A DNA stretch of 32,719 bases from Chloroflexota bacterium (GTDB lineage: Bacteria > Chloroflexota > Anaerolineae > JAAYEA01), in contig JAAYEA010000470.1 of NCBI GenBank assembly GCA_012689325.1, positions 1 to 32,719 on the forward strand. Direction: 5' to 3'. Shown in pieces: positions 25,264 to 32,719 of the stretch. Position numbers and translations under genes: made by a program. Under the pieces are notes generated by a model. That model searched no databases. It saw only the letters and a list, made by a program, of their open reading frames with translations, and had not been told where the DNA came from. The first letter of the stretch is position 1. Every line of letters begins with the position of its first letter.

Positions 25264-25986
25264 TCACCAGCCCATGGCCAGCCGGGAGATCTGGCGCTCC
25301 GGCAGGCCGGCCTGCTGCATGCGCTTCTGCGTCACATAGACGGGATAGGGCACGCGCCGATAGGTGAGGGTATCTTGGTCGGTGTCCAGGATGACATAGC
25401 TGGCCCGCTCGTCGCCGTCGCGGGGCTGGCCTACCGCCCCGGGATTGATGATCAGCCGCTGCTCGCCTAGGTGCCAGACCGAGTCCGGCGTGGGAACCAG
25501 CAGATCGCAGGTGCCGTCTCTACTCTGAAAGATGATGGGCACGTGCGAGTGCCCCACCAGGCAGAAACGGGTGTCGAAATAGTCAAAGTTCTCCAGCGCA
25601 CTCAGGGTATAGACGAGGTACTCCCAGGTGGGGTAGCGGGGACTGCCGTGCACGATGGTGAAATCGCCTTCGACCACTGTTTCCGCCAGCCCGGCCAGGT
25701 AGGCCTGATTGTCCGCGGAGAGCTGCTGGCCGGTCCAGCGGCAGATGTGCTGCGCCTCTGGGTTAAAGTCCGAGATGTCGATCCGGGCGATGCTGCCCCA
25801 ATCGTGGTTGCCCGCGACGGAAAGGTGTGGTAGCCCGCGCAGCCGCTCCAGGCATTCGTTGGGGTCCGGCCCATACCCCACCACATCGCCGAGGCTCCAG
25901 ACGCGGTCCACCGACCCAGCGTCGGCCAGGACGGCCTCGAAGGCCGCCAGGTTGCTGTGGATGTCCGAGACAATGAGATGACGCAT
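25264..25986 (-). CDS. Metallophosphoesterase (YfcE/DR1281-like)
   Basis: 240 residues from ATG 25986. The five calcineurin-fold metal motifs are in order: DIHSN (Asp8, His10), GDVVGYGPDP (Asp34), GNHDW (Asn60, His61), VHGSPR (His113) and GHSHVP (His146, His148). There is no signal peptide, so it is cytoplasmic. Small members of this group hydrolyse phosphodiesters or phosphatase model substrates; a physiological substrate cannot be read from the sequence. The promoter lies in a shared divergent region with the lipoprotein gene at 26085. Confidence 0.92.
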   Translation of the reverse strand: MRHLIVSDIHSNLAAFEAVLADAGSVDRVWSLGDVVGYGPDPNECLERLRGLPHLSVAGNHDWGSIARIDISDFNPEAQHICRWTGQQLSADNQAYLAGLAETVVEGDFTIVHGSPRYPTWEYLVYTLSALENFDYFDTRFCLVGHSHVPIIFQSRDGTCDLLVPTPDSVWHLGEQRLIINPGAVGQPRDGDERASYVILDTDQDTLTYRRVPYPVYVTQKRMQQAGLPERQISRLAMGW

Positions 25987-25997
25987 AGAGCCGCGAT

Positions 25998-26027
25998 TTG
26001 CCCCCTGACCGCCAGAATGACTATACT
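25998..26027 (+). promoter_or_regulatory. Promoter for the duplicated-module lipoprotein
   Basis: TTGCCC (25998-26003), an 18-nt spacer and TATACT (26022-26027), about 58 nt before the ATG at 26085. Confidence 0.5.
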
Positions 26028-26053
26028 ATACCATAAAAGCAGCCGCGGGGAAA
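26025..26053 (-). promoter_or_regulatory. Promoter for the metallophosphoesterase gene
   Basis: On the minus strand, TATAGT (26030-26025) with a weak -35 TTTCCC (26053-26048) at 17 nt. Its -10 overlaps the opposite -10, so the two polymerases would compete for one spot. Confidence 0.45.
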
Positions 26054-26084
26054 ACCTGGGCTGGCTTGGGGAGGTGATGTCGTG

Positions 26085-26762
26085 ATGGGGAGATCCATAC
26101 GACGTTTTCGGAGCTTGCTTATCTTGGGCGCGGCGGCGCTGGCCTTGGCGGCCCTGGCCGGTTGCTTTCTCCGCGGCGGCGCCCCGGCGGGCGCGCTGAC
26201 CTACAAGGGCCCCGCCGAGATCTCGCTCAAGCCGGGTGAGACGCTGACGGGGACGGACATCGTCTATGTGGGCCTCTCGGACAGCATGGCCGAGTTCACC
26301 ATCGAAGGGCAGCGGGCGCTTAAAAAAGCCGGCGATTCGCTGGACTGGAAGGGCGAGCCGGTGGAAGGCGTCAAGCTCGACCTGGGCCTGCGCCTGCTGC
26401 TGCTCACCGACCAGACGGTCCACACCGGCGGCACGGTGGACATCGAGGTCGCCAACGCCGAGCCGGTGGCGCAGCCGGTGGAATCCGAGTCGCCGATCAA
26501 GTTCGGCGTGCCGGTGACCTATGGCATCGACCGCGGCGAGATGATCCCGGGCACGCTGATCTCCTATGAGGAGCGCGACGAGGACCGGGGGGCCAAGCTG
26601 GGCGGGATCGAGGACTATGCCTACCGCAAGACGGGGGATTCCATCGTCTGGGAGGGCAAGCTGCGCGGCAACGTCTGGCTGCGCCTGGACGTGCGCGTCT
26701 TGTTCTATAACGAGACCTCGCTGCGGGTCGGCGGCATCGCCACCCTCTGGCTGGAAAAGTAA
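26085..26762 (+). CDS. Lipoprotein of two repeated beta-rich modules, function unknown
   Basis: 225 residues from ATG 26085, preceded by GGAGGTGA 8 nt upstream; GTG 26082 is possible but less well placed. The signal peptide ends LAGC, with Cys27 as lipid site. Two copies of an ~85-residue module follow (about 38-122 and 138-223) at an offset of ~101: GDSLDWKG recurs as GDSIVWEG, VKLDLGLRLLLL as VWLRLDVRVLFY, and the closing TGGTVDIEV as VGGIATLWL. The pattern of alternating hydrophobic residues suggests beta barrels or sandwiches. I recognise no named family. It is divergent from the phosphoesterase and convergent with valS. Confidence 0.75.
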   Translation: MGRSIRRFRSLLILGAAALALAALAGCFLRGGAPAGALTYKGPAEISLKPGETLTGTDIVYVGLSDSMAEFTIEGQRALKKAGDSLDWKGEPVEGVKLDLGLRLLLLTDQTVHTGGTVDIEVANAEPVAQPVESESPIKFGVPVTYGIDRGEMIPGTLISYEERDEDRGAKLGGIEDYAYRKTGDSIVWEGKLRGNVWLRLDVRVLFYNETSLRVGGIATLWLEK

Positions 26763-26763
26763 C

Positions 26764-26794
26764 GAAGCGAGGGCTTGTATCAAACCCTCGCTTC
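26764..26794. terminator. Hairpin between the convergent lipoprotein gene and valS
   Basis: GAAGCGAGGG (26764-26773) pairs perfectly with CCCTCGCTTC (26785-26794), with a further TTG/CAA pair in the loop. No T-tract follows on either strand, so it may stabilise 3' ends as much as terminate. Confidence 0.5.
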
Positions 26795-26818
26795 AGATGG
26801 TCTCGAATCGTCTGACCC

Positions 26819-29539
26819 CTACTTGAGGCTCTCCAGCCTGGCGCGGAGCTTGGCTTCCTGCTCCGCATAGGTGGTCAGCTTTTCCCGCTCGCGCTCCACC
26901 ACCTGCGCCGGGGCTTTGGCCACAAAGTTGGCGTTCCCCAACAGGTTGCGCACCCGCGCGATCTCTCCGGCGGTCTTGGCCAGCTCGCCTTCCAGCCGGG
27001 CCACCTCTTGTTCCAGGTCCACCAGCTCGGCCAGCGGCAGATAGACCTCCACCCCGCCGATCACCAGGGTCAGCGCCTTGGCGGGCTTGGCCGCCAGCGT
27101 TTCGGCGATGGTCAGCTTGGCCTCGTCGATGCGGGCCAGCGCCACTAGCTCGGCCCGCTGCGATTCCAGCAGGCCACGGTGCGCCCCGGCGGCGATGACG
27201 GCGGCGATGCGCCGCCCCGGCTCCACCTCGTATTCAGCGCGGGCGTTGCGGATGGCGCGGATCAGTTCCATCACCAGCCCCATCTGCTCTTCCGCCGGCT
27301 CATCCAGCGCCCCGGCTTGCGGCCAGGGGGCGATAATCAGCGCCTCCCCTTCGTGCGGCAGGGCTTGCCAGAGCTCCTCGGTTAGGAAGGGCATGTAGGG
27401 ATGCAGCAGGCGCAGCGTCCGCTCTAGCGCATAGATCAACACCTGGCGCGTCACCGCCTTGACGGCGGGATCCTCGCCGTATAGCTTGGTCTTGCTGATC
27501 TCGATATACCAGTCGCAGTACTCGCTCCAAAGGAACTCGTAGATCCGCCGCCCGGCCTCGCCGTACTGGTAGTCCTCGATCAGCTGGGTCACGTCTTGCG
27601 TCAGGCGGTGCTGGCGGCTGATGATCCACCGGTCGGCCAGCGAGAGCGCCCCGGGGTCCCAGGTACCCGTGGGGGCCGCCTTTTCTTCCAGGTTGCCGAG
27701 CACAAAGCGCGCGGCGTTCCAGATCTTGTTGGCAAAGTTGCGGTTGGCCTCCACGCGGCTCATGGCGAGCTTCATGTCGTTGCCGGGCGTGGAGCCGGTG
27801 AGCAGGGTGAAGCGCAGGGCATCGGTCCCATATTCGTCCATGACCTCCAGCGGGTCGATGGAATTGCCCAGCGACTTGCTCATCTTTTGCCCATCCTCGG
27901 CGCGGATGAGGCCGTGGAGGTACACCGTCTCGAAGGGGCATTGCCCGGTCATCTCGAGCCCCTGCATGATCATGCGCGCCACCCAGAAAAAGATAATGTC
28001 GTAGCCCGTCTCCATCACCGTCGTCGGGTAATAGGTGCGCAGGTCCTCCGTGTCGTCGGGCCAGCCCAGCGTCGAGAAGGGCCACAGGCCGGAGGAGAAC
28101 CAGGTGTCTAGCACGTCCTCGTCCTGGTGGATGCGCGCGCTGCCGCAGCGGGTGCAGGCCGTCAGGTCCGTCCGAGAGGCCAGCTCGGCCCCGCAGTCGT
28201 CGCAATACCAGACCGGGATGCGGTGCCCCCACCAGAGCTGCCGCGAGATGCACCAATCGCGGATGTTCTCCATCCAGTTATAGTAGACCCGGGTGAAGCG
28301 CTCCGGCACGATCTTGATGCGGCCATCGCGCACCACCTGCAGCGCCGGCTCGGCCAGGGGCGCGATCTTGACGAACCATTGGGTCGAGATGCGCGGCTCG
28401 ATCACGGCGTCGCAGCGCTGGCAATGGCCCACCGAGTGGGCGTGGTCGACGATCTTGACCAGCAGCCCCTCGCGCTCCAGGTCTGTGACGATGTTGCGAC
28501 GGCAATCGGCGCGGCTCTGCCCGGCATACGGCCCGGCTTGCGCGTTCATGTCGCCGCCGTCGGTCATCACGTCGATGGAGGCCAGGCCGTGCCGCTGGCC
28601 GATCTCATAGTCGGTGGGGTCGTGGGCGGGCGTCACCTTGACGGCGCCGGTGCCAAAAGCCGGGTCCACCGCCTCGTCGGCGATGATGGGGATGAGGCGG
28701 CCCACGCCGGGCAGGAGCACCCGGCGGCCCACCAGCGCGGTATAGCGCTTATCCGTGGGGTTCACTGCCACCGCGGTATCGCCCAGGATCGTCTCTGGCC
28801 GGGTGGTGGCCACCTGGATGTACTCGGTGGCGCCGGCGGCCCATTGGCCGCTGCCCCAAGCGGCGCGATGGCCCGCGTCGCTGGCTCCCGGCGGCAGGAG
28901 CGGGTAGCGCACGTACCAGAGCTTGGTGGATTCATCCTGGTGGATCACCTCCAGGTCGGAGACGGCGGTGCCGCAGCGCGGGCACCAGTTCACCAGGTAG
29001 GAACCGCGATAGATCAGTTTTTTCTCGTAGAGGCGCACAAAGGCCTCGCGCACGGCCCGCGAGAGCCCCTCATCCAGGGTAAAGCGCTCGCGGTCCCAGT
29101 CGCACGAGACGCCCAGCCTCCGTTGCTGGCGGGTGATGATGTCGCCGTACTGGCGCTTCCATTCCCACACCCGCTCCACAAATCTCTCCCGGCCCAGGTC
29201 GTGCCGGTCGAGCCCTTCGGCGGCCAGGTTCTTTTCCACCACGTTTTGCGTGGCGATGCCCGCGTGGTCTGAGCCGGGAACCCAGAGCGTGGGGTCGCCG
29301 AGCATGCGGTGGTAGCGGATCATCAGGTCCTCGATGGCGCCGGTGATGGCGTGGCCTAGGTGCAGCTTGCCGGTCACGTTCGGCGGCGGCATCGAGATGA
29401 CGAAAGGTTTGCGCGAGCCATCGGCAGACGGGCGCGGCTTGAAGTAGCCTTGCTCCTCCCACCAATCATAGATGCGATCCTCCGAGCTGCGCGGCTCGTA
29501 GGTTTTCGGCAGTTCCTTGGTCTCGAATGGCTTGTTCAT
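26819..29539 (-). CDS. valS: Valyl-tRNA synthetase
   Basis: 906 residues, the family length, from ATG 29539 with GAGGGGTGA upstream. It charges tRNA-Val and edits mischarged threonine. The class I motifs are present: PPPNVTGKLHLGHA (HLGH at residues 60-63) and KMSKS at 552-556. Valine-specific features include GSDHAGIATQNVVEK and the CP1 editing region, with NWCPRCGTAVSD for the zinc-binding knuckle and a second four-Cys cluster (CDDCGAEL...CTRCGS). The last ~65 residues form the usual ValRS coiled coil that grips the tRNA (LEQEVARLEGELAKTAGEIAR). It is transcribed from its own promoter and regulated by a T-box leader. Confidence 0.98.
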   Translation of the reverse strand: MNKPFETKELPKTYEPRSSEDRIYDWWEEQGYFKPRPSADGSRKPFVISMPPPNVTGKLHLGHAITGAIEDLMIRYHRMLGDPTLWVPGSDHAGIATQNVVEKNLAAEGLDRHDLGRERFVERVWEWKRQYGDIITRQQRRLGVSCDWDRERFTLDEGLSRAVREAFVRLYEKKLIYRGSYLVNWCPRCGTAVSDLEVIHQDESTKLWYVRYPLLPPGASDAGHRAAWGSGQWAAGATEYIQVATTRPETILGDTAVAVNPTDKRYTALVGRRVLLPGVGRLIPIIADEAVDPAFGTGAVKVTPAHDPTDYEIGQRHGLASIDVMTDGGDMNAQAGPYAGQSRADCRRNIVTDLEREGLLVKIVDHAHSVGHCQRCDAVIEPRISTQWFVKIAPLAEPALQVVRDGRIKIVPERFTRVYYNWMENIRDWCISRQLWWGHRIPVWYCDDCGAELASRTDLTACTRCGSARIHQDEDVLDTWFSSGLWPFSTLGWPDDTEDLRTYYPTTVMETGYDIIFFWVARMIMQGLEMTGQCPFETVYLHGLIRAEDGQKMSKSLGNSIDPLEVMDEYGTDALRFTLLTGSTPGNDMKLAMSRVEANRNFANKIWNAARFVLGNLEEKAAPTGTWDPGALSLADRWIISRQHRLTQDVTQLIEDYQYGEAGRRIYEFLWSEYCDWYIEISKTKLYGEDPAVKAVTRQVLIYALERTLRLLHPYMPFLTEELWQALPHEGEALIIAPWPQAGALDEPAEEQMGLVMELIRAIRNARAEYEVEPGRRIAAVIAAGAHRGLLESQRAELVALARIDEAKLTIAETLAAKPAKALTLVIGGVEVYLPLAELVDLEQEVARLEGELAKTAGEIARVRNLLGNANFVAKAPAQVVEREREKLTTYAEQEAKLRARLESLK

Positions 29540-29560
29540 CGCTCACCCCTCTGGAAAAAT

Positions 29561-29836
29561 AAAAAAAGATCCCTTTCGTGCAAGGACGAAAGGGATCATA
29601 ACCCTCACGCGGTACCACCCCGCTTTTGGCAGCGCGCTCGGATAAGAACGCAACTGCCCTCTCGGTGATAACGGGGCCGTTCCCCGGAAAGGCCTACTGA
29701 GGCATGCCGTTCAGCCCTTCGACTCCCAGGCGACGTTCGGCGCGTATGCTGCGAAGGGCTTTCAGCCGGTGACCCTTCTTCTCTACCAGCGTTCTAACGC
29801 CTACTCTTCCTGCTCCACGTCTTGCTATTCACTTGA
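29561..29836 (-). ncRNA. T-box leader (tRNA-Val responsive) with terminator
   Basis: Minus-strand leader before valS. Stem I pairs CAGG with CCTG and GGCG with CGCC around an internal loop, AGAGTA on one side and GAAC-GTC-G on the other. The Val specifier codon GTC lies at 29734-29732. The apical part has the TAGAGAAGAAGGG and CTGAAAGCCC elements. The T-box sequence GGGTGGTACCGCG (29620-29608) gives a TGGT bulge that suits the ACCA end of tRNA-Val. It competes with a terminator: GATCCCTTTCGT (29597-29586), 6-nt loop, ACGAAAGGGATC and seven T (29567-29561). Uncharged tRNA-Val should promote readthrough. Confidence 0.93.
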
Positions 29837-29842
29837 GCTATT

Positions 29843-29871
29843 ATTGTAGCATAGAACAGCGTGACTGTCAA
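29843..29871 (-). promoter_or_regulatory. Promoter of valS
   Basis: TTGACA (29871-29866), a 17-nt spacer and TACAAT (29848-29843) on the minus strand. The TGA stop of the upstream VTT gene (29870-29868) is inside the TTGACA hexamer. Confidence 0.85.
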
Positions 29872-30521
29872 GATAGCAGCCGTTCGATAAACGGGACTGC
29901 CCAGCCGCCGAGGAAGGCGATGCCGATGGCTTTGAGCGTCTTGCCGAGCCAGCAACTGACCAGAAAGCCGCTCACGGGCAGCTTGAGCGCGCCCGCCGCG
30001 ATCCCCGCGAGATCGAACAGCGGGTTGGGGATGAGCGAGAGGACAAAGATGGTCAGGTAGCCGGAGAGATAGTTGTGACCGCGCATCCAGCCCATGATCC
30101 TGGCGTAGGTCTTGTGATCCGCGATGACCGCGCGGCCAGCGTAACCGGCCAGGTAGCCGGTCAACTCCCCGATCGGCTCTGCGATGCCTGCCACCAACCC
30201 GACGACGATGGGGTTGAAGGCGCTGCCCGCGGCGAGGACGCTGACCAGCCCGGGCACCGGCAAGATGATGGTGGCGTTGCTCAGCAGGCTAAAGATAAAG
30301 ACGCCCAAGTAGCCGTATTGAGGGAACTCGCGGACCTTGTCGCGAAAGACCATCACCAGCACCATGACGGTCAGGGCCGCGGCCAGCGCTAGCCAGCGCC
30401 GCCAGCGGGCCGGGACGTCGATCTCGGCTCGCGCTGGTGACGGCGGTTCGCTTTGCTCTGGGGCTGGTGCGGCTAACGTCAGGGTCTCATCGGCCTGCGC
30501 GATCATCCCCTCAGATGGCAT
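29868..30521 (-). CDS. VTT-domain (DedA/SNARE-associated-like) membrane protein
   Basis: 217 residues from ATG 30521 with AGGAGAACG upstream; Met6 is an alternative. A ~35-residue Pro/Ala/Glu-rich cytoplasmic tail precedes the membrane segments from about residue 43. The region FSLLSNATIILPVPGLVSVLAAG, with later GELTGYLAGYAGR and SLIPNPLFDLAGIAAGALK, matches the VTT/DedA fold with its re-entrant loops. Bacterial members move lipid carriers such as undecaprenyl phosphate or phosphatidylethanolamine, or affect membrane energetics; the substrate here is unknown. The gene starts 7 nt after the cyclophilin stop and is surely co-transcribed. Its stop overlaps the valS promoter, and I see no terminator between them. 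Confidence 0.85.
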   Translation of the reverse strand: MPSEGMIAQADETLTLAAPAPEQSEPPSPARAEIDVPARWRRWLALAAALTVMVLVMVFRDKVREFPQYGYLGVFIFSLLSNATIILPVPGLVSVLAAGSAFNPIVVGLVAGIAEPIGELTGYLAGYAGRAVIADHKTYARIMGWMRGHNYLSGYLTIFVLSLIPNPLFDLAGIAAGALKLPVSGFLVSCWLGKTLKAIGIAFLGGWAVPFIERLLS

Positions 30522-30528
30522 CGTTCTC

Positions 30529-31284
30529 CTAGCTTTCCTCGATGGTGATGGTCAGGATCTTGGTCGCCGGGGCGGGGTTGGCGTCGTCCGGCTGGCGCAC
30601 CGTCAGCGACTCGGCGACCTCCATGCCCTCCACCACCTTGCCAAAGACGGCGTGGGCGCCATCCAGTTGCTCCTGCGCCGAGTAGGTGATGAAGAACTGG
30701 CTGCCGTTGGTGTTCGCGCCGCGGTTGGCCATGGAGACGATGCCCGGCCCGTCATGCTTGAGGTCGGGGCTGAACTCGTCCTCGAAGGTATAGCCGGGGC
30801 CGCCCGTGCCCGTGCCGGTGGGGTCGCCCGCCTGGGCCATGAACCCGGCGATCACCCGGTGAAAGGTAGTGTTGTCATAGTAGCCCTGGCGCGCCAGGAA
30901 GACAAAGTTGTTCACGGTCTTGGGCGCCTTGTCGGCATAAAGCTGTATCTTGATGTCGCCGATCTCGGTCTTGATGGTGGCATAATACTGCTTGGCGGCG
31001 TCGAGGGCCATGGCCGGCGGCTCGGACCAGCTCAAAGCGGGCGCGGCTTCCTCCTGTTTGCTCAGCGGGCCCCACACCAAGGCCCACACGAGCGCGAGGA
31101 GCACGACGGCCGCCACAGCCAGGCCGATGATGATCGGCGTGCTGCTGCGCGGCGCCTGCTTTTTCTTGCGCGTTGGTTCCTTCTCGGTCCGGGCAGCCGC
31201 CTTGCTGGGGACGCCGCTGGCGACGCGCTGCGTGACGGCCGCGGACCGCCGGTCGCTTCGCTTCCGCTGAGATCGTTTGGTCAT
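30529..31284 (-). CDS. Membrane-anchored cyclophilin-type peptidyl-prolyl isomerase
   Basis: 251 residues from ATG 31284 with AGGAGGAG upstream. The first ~46 residues are very basic ([16 protein letters not shown]), residues ~49-72 are one membrane span, and residues ~101-250 are the isomerase. It keeps the catalytic FHRVI (Arg143) and [27 protein letters not shown] (195-200) and [10 protein letters not shown] close the site. The domain should face outward to assist folding of exported proteins; orientation is inferred from the positive N-terminus. It lies 36 nt downstream of the TPR gene and 7 nt upstream of the VTT gene. Confidence 0.93.
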   Translation of the reverse strand: MTKRSQRKRSDRRSAAVTQRVASGVPSKAAARTEKEPTRKKKQAPRSSTPIIIGLAVAAVVLLALVWALVWGPLSKQEEAAPALSWSEPPAMALDAAKQYYATIKTEIGDIKIQLYADKAPKTVNNFVFLARQGYYDNTTFHRVIAGFMAQAGDPTGTGTGGPGYTFEDEFSPDLKHDGPGIVSMANRGANTNGSQFFITYSAQEQLDGAHAVFGKVVEGMEVAESLTVRQPDDANPAPATKILTITIEES

Positions 31285-31320
31285 CTGATGTGCTCCTCCT
31301 GTGATGATGATAGCCCGGGC

Positions 31321-32719
31321 CTAATTGGCTCCGGATGATTTGAGCTGGCTCTCCATCTGCGCGATGAAGGATTCGAGCGCCGAGCGCTCTTCTTGGGGCG
31401 CGTTCTCCAGCGCGGCCTTGGCCTCCGCCAGGGACTCGGCGTAGCGGCCGAGCTGCTGATACAGTATAGCCAGATTCTTGTGGCTCGCATAATCGGCGGG
31501 CGATATCGCCAGGACCTGCAAGTTCTCGCTCACCGCCTCCTCTAGCCTGCCTTGCTTGGAATAGACGTATCCCAGCGCGCTATGCGCCTGCACCAAGTCG
31601 GGCTTGATTTCCAGGGCCTTCAGATAGGCGTCTTCCGCATCCTCGTAGCGCTGCTGGTTGAGGTAATAGTTGCCCAGGTAAAGGTGCGTCTCCTCGTATT
31701 GCTGATCCAGGGCGAGGGACTTTTGGAACTTGGTCAGCGCCGTTTCCAGGTCGCCCCTCATGGCGTGGATCAGCCCCCACTCGTTGTACAGCTTGGGGGT
31801 GTTGGGGCTGAGGGCCGTGGCGTCCTCATAGTATTGCAGCGACCTGCTGAGCGCCTGTTCGCGCTCGGCGGGATCGTCCGTCATCTCGGCGATGGTGCGC
31901 TGCAGGCGCGCCAGGTTGGCCGAGTGATCGGTGTTCAGCGGGTTCAATTGCCTGGCTCCCTCGAGCGTTTGTTGCGCTCGCTCCAACCACGGCGCGCGCT
32001 GCTCGGCGTTCGCGATGGCGGTTGCCTTCTCCAGATAGGCGCGGCCCAGGAAGAGATAGTAATAGTCCTGGTCGCGCGCGTAATCGATGGCTTCCTGGTA
32101 CAGCCGGATGGCGATATCCCAGTTTTGCGCCTGGTCGTAGAACTTGGCCTGCTTGTAATAGATGTCGGCCTTGACCATCCCCAGGTTGAGGTTCACGATG
32201 AGCACGGCGCAGATGGCGAGGGAGAGCGGGACCATCGCCGCCTGCACCCACCGCGTGGCCGGCCGCAGCGCCAGAGTGGGCAGCGGCGTCTCTCGCCAAA
32301 GCGCCAGCGCCACGATGAACAGGAGCGCCAAGGCGGCGCCGTAATACGGCCCGATGGCGAGGGCGACGTCGGCGCCCGGCTGAATCCGGCTGGCGTGAGG
32401 CAGCGCAAAGGCCAGGAAGGCGGCCAGCGTGATCCCCACATAGATCGCCAGCGTGGTCAGGTGCCGGGCCAGTGGTTTGTCATCCTCCGCGCGCGCCGCG
32501 GGCGTCTGGCTCAGGGCAAAGAGCCCGCCGACGAACCAGGTGAACAAGAACAGCCACAACAGCGCCGGCGAGCTGGTGGGAGCATCATTCACGATCAGCA
32601 CGGTCAGCGCGTTGGCGACGATCTTGGCCGAGTTGGCCAGGCCTTGTTGGTTGGTGATAAAGTCGTAAGCCAGGGTGACCAAGACCAGGGCCGCCAGCAG
32701 CGCCCAGGCCACCGCGCCC
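31321..32719 (-). CDS. Multi-span membrane protein with C-terminal TPR repeats (5' truncated)
   Basis: The frame is open to the window edge, so the N-terminus is missing; GTG 32712 is probably internal. The visible ~465 residues begin with about five hydrophobic segments (LLAALVLVTLAYDF; LLWLFLFTWFVGGLFAL; LAIYVGITLAAFLAFAL; YGAALALLFIVALAL; and VPLSLAICAVLIVNL). They end with a run of tetratricopeptide repeats, the last four being canonical (NEWGLIHAMRGDLETALTKF; LGNYYLNQQRYEDAEDAYLK; ALGYVYSKQGRLEEAVSENL; LAILYQQLGRYAESLAEAKA). The layout recalls large O-antigen-ligase-like or glycosyltransferase-like membrane proteins with TPR tails, but the diagnostic part is off the window. Function unassigned. 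It probably heads the cluster with the isomerase and VTT genes. Confidence 0.8.
   Translation of the reverse strand, partial: GAVAWALLAALVLVTLAYDFITNQQGLANSAKIVANALTVLIVNDAPTSSPALLWLFLFTWFVGGLFALSQTPAARAEDDKPLARHLTTLAIYVGITLAAFLAFALPHASRIQPGADVALAIGPYYGAALALLFIVALALWRETPLPTLALRPATRWVQAAMVPLSLAICAVLIVNLNLGMVKADIYYKQAKFYDQAQNWDIAIRLYQEAIDYARDQDYYYLFLGRAYLEKATAIANAEQRAPWLERAQQTLEGARQLNPLNTDHSANLARLQRTIAEMTDDPAEREQALSRSLQYYEDATALSPNTPKLYNEWGLIHAMRGDLETALTKFQKSLALDQQYEETHLYLGNYYLNQQRYEDAEDAYLKALEIKPDLVQAHSALGYVYSKQGRLEEAVSENLQVLAISPADYASHKNLAILYQQLGRYAESLAEAKAALENAPQEERSALESFIAQMESQLKSSGAN

Overview
The window is GC-rich bacterial chromosome, densely coded, with short gaps and mostly ATG or GTG starts preceded by clear AGGAGG-type ribosome sites. 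The gene content points to Chloroflexota, probably an Anaerolineae- or Caldilineae-like anaerobe. The clues are the Thr/Pro-rich (TPTPT) surface protein with a cohesin-like domain, the homoaconitase-type LeuC, a PUA-like/PD-(D/E)XK protein of a kind I associate with this phylum, and the palindromic intergenic elements. This placement is an inference from style and families; there is no rRNA or other marker in the window.

Region 1 (1-7.5 kb): the end of a glycyl-radical activase and its glycyl radical enzyme, then a UMF1/Atg22-like MFS transporter. Next come a convergent putative nuclease, a secreted cohesin-domain surface protein, and malQ on the minus strand behind a bidirectional terminator.

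Region 2 (7.6-17.8 kb): a complete ilvD-ilvB-ilvN-ilvC-leuA-leuC-leuD-leuB operon. It starts at a near-consensus promoter (TTGACA-17-TATAGT), followed by a 34-codon leader peptide rich in Leu/Ile/Val. After it come a perfect 10-bp antiterminator and a mutually exclusive rho-independent terminator, which is the layout of a classical translation-coupled attenuator. Three wider intercistronic gaps each carry a perfect hairpin. The operon ends at a terminator whose T-tract has been duplicated by insertion of a 211-bp MITE-like element (18-bp terminal inverted repeats, 9-bp target duplication, five internal perfect hairpins).

Region 3 (18-24.2 kb): a nucleoside/purine-type BMP-family ABC importer: a lipoprotein with two tandem BMP domains, a double-domain ATPase and two permeases. 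It ends in a 104-nt nested palindrome that supplies the last gene's stop codon.

Region 4 (24.2-32.7 kb): a DUF4349 lipoprotein and a metallophosphoesterase (minus), a small lipoprotein made of a duplicated beta-rich module (plus), and valS (minus) controlled by a T-box leader with a GUC (Val) specifier. Further upstream on the minus strand are a VTT/DedA-like membrane protein, a membrane-anchored cyclophilin and a 5'-truncated TPR membrane protein.

Branched-chain amino acid supply is therefore sensed twice here by different RNA mechanisms: leader-peptide attenuation for biosynthesis and a tRNA-Val T-box for valyl-tRNA synthetase. The strongest candidates for new biology are the MITE-like element, the ilv attenuator, the tandem-BMP binding protein and the glycyl radical enzyme with an atypical active-site loop. 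I found no CRISPR array, tRNA, rRNA, integrase or transposase gene.
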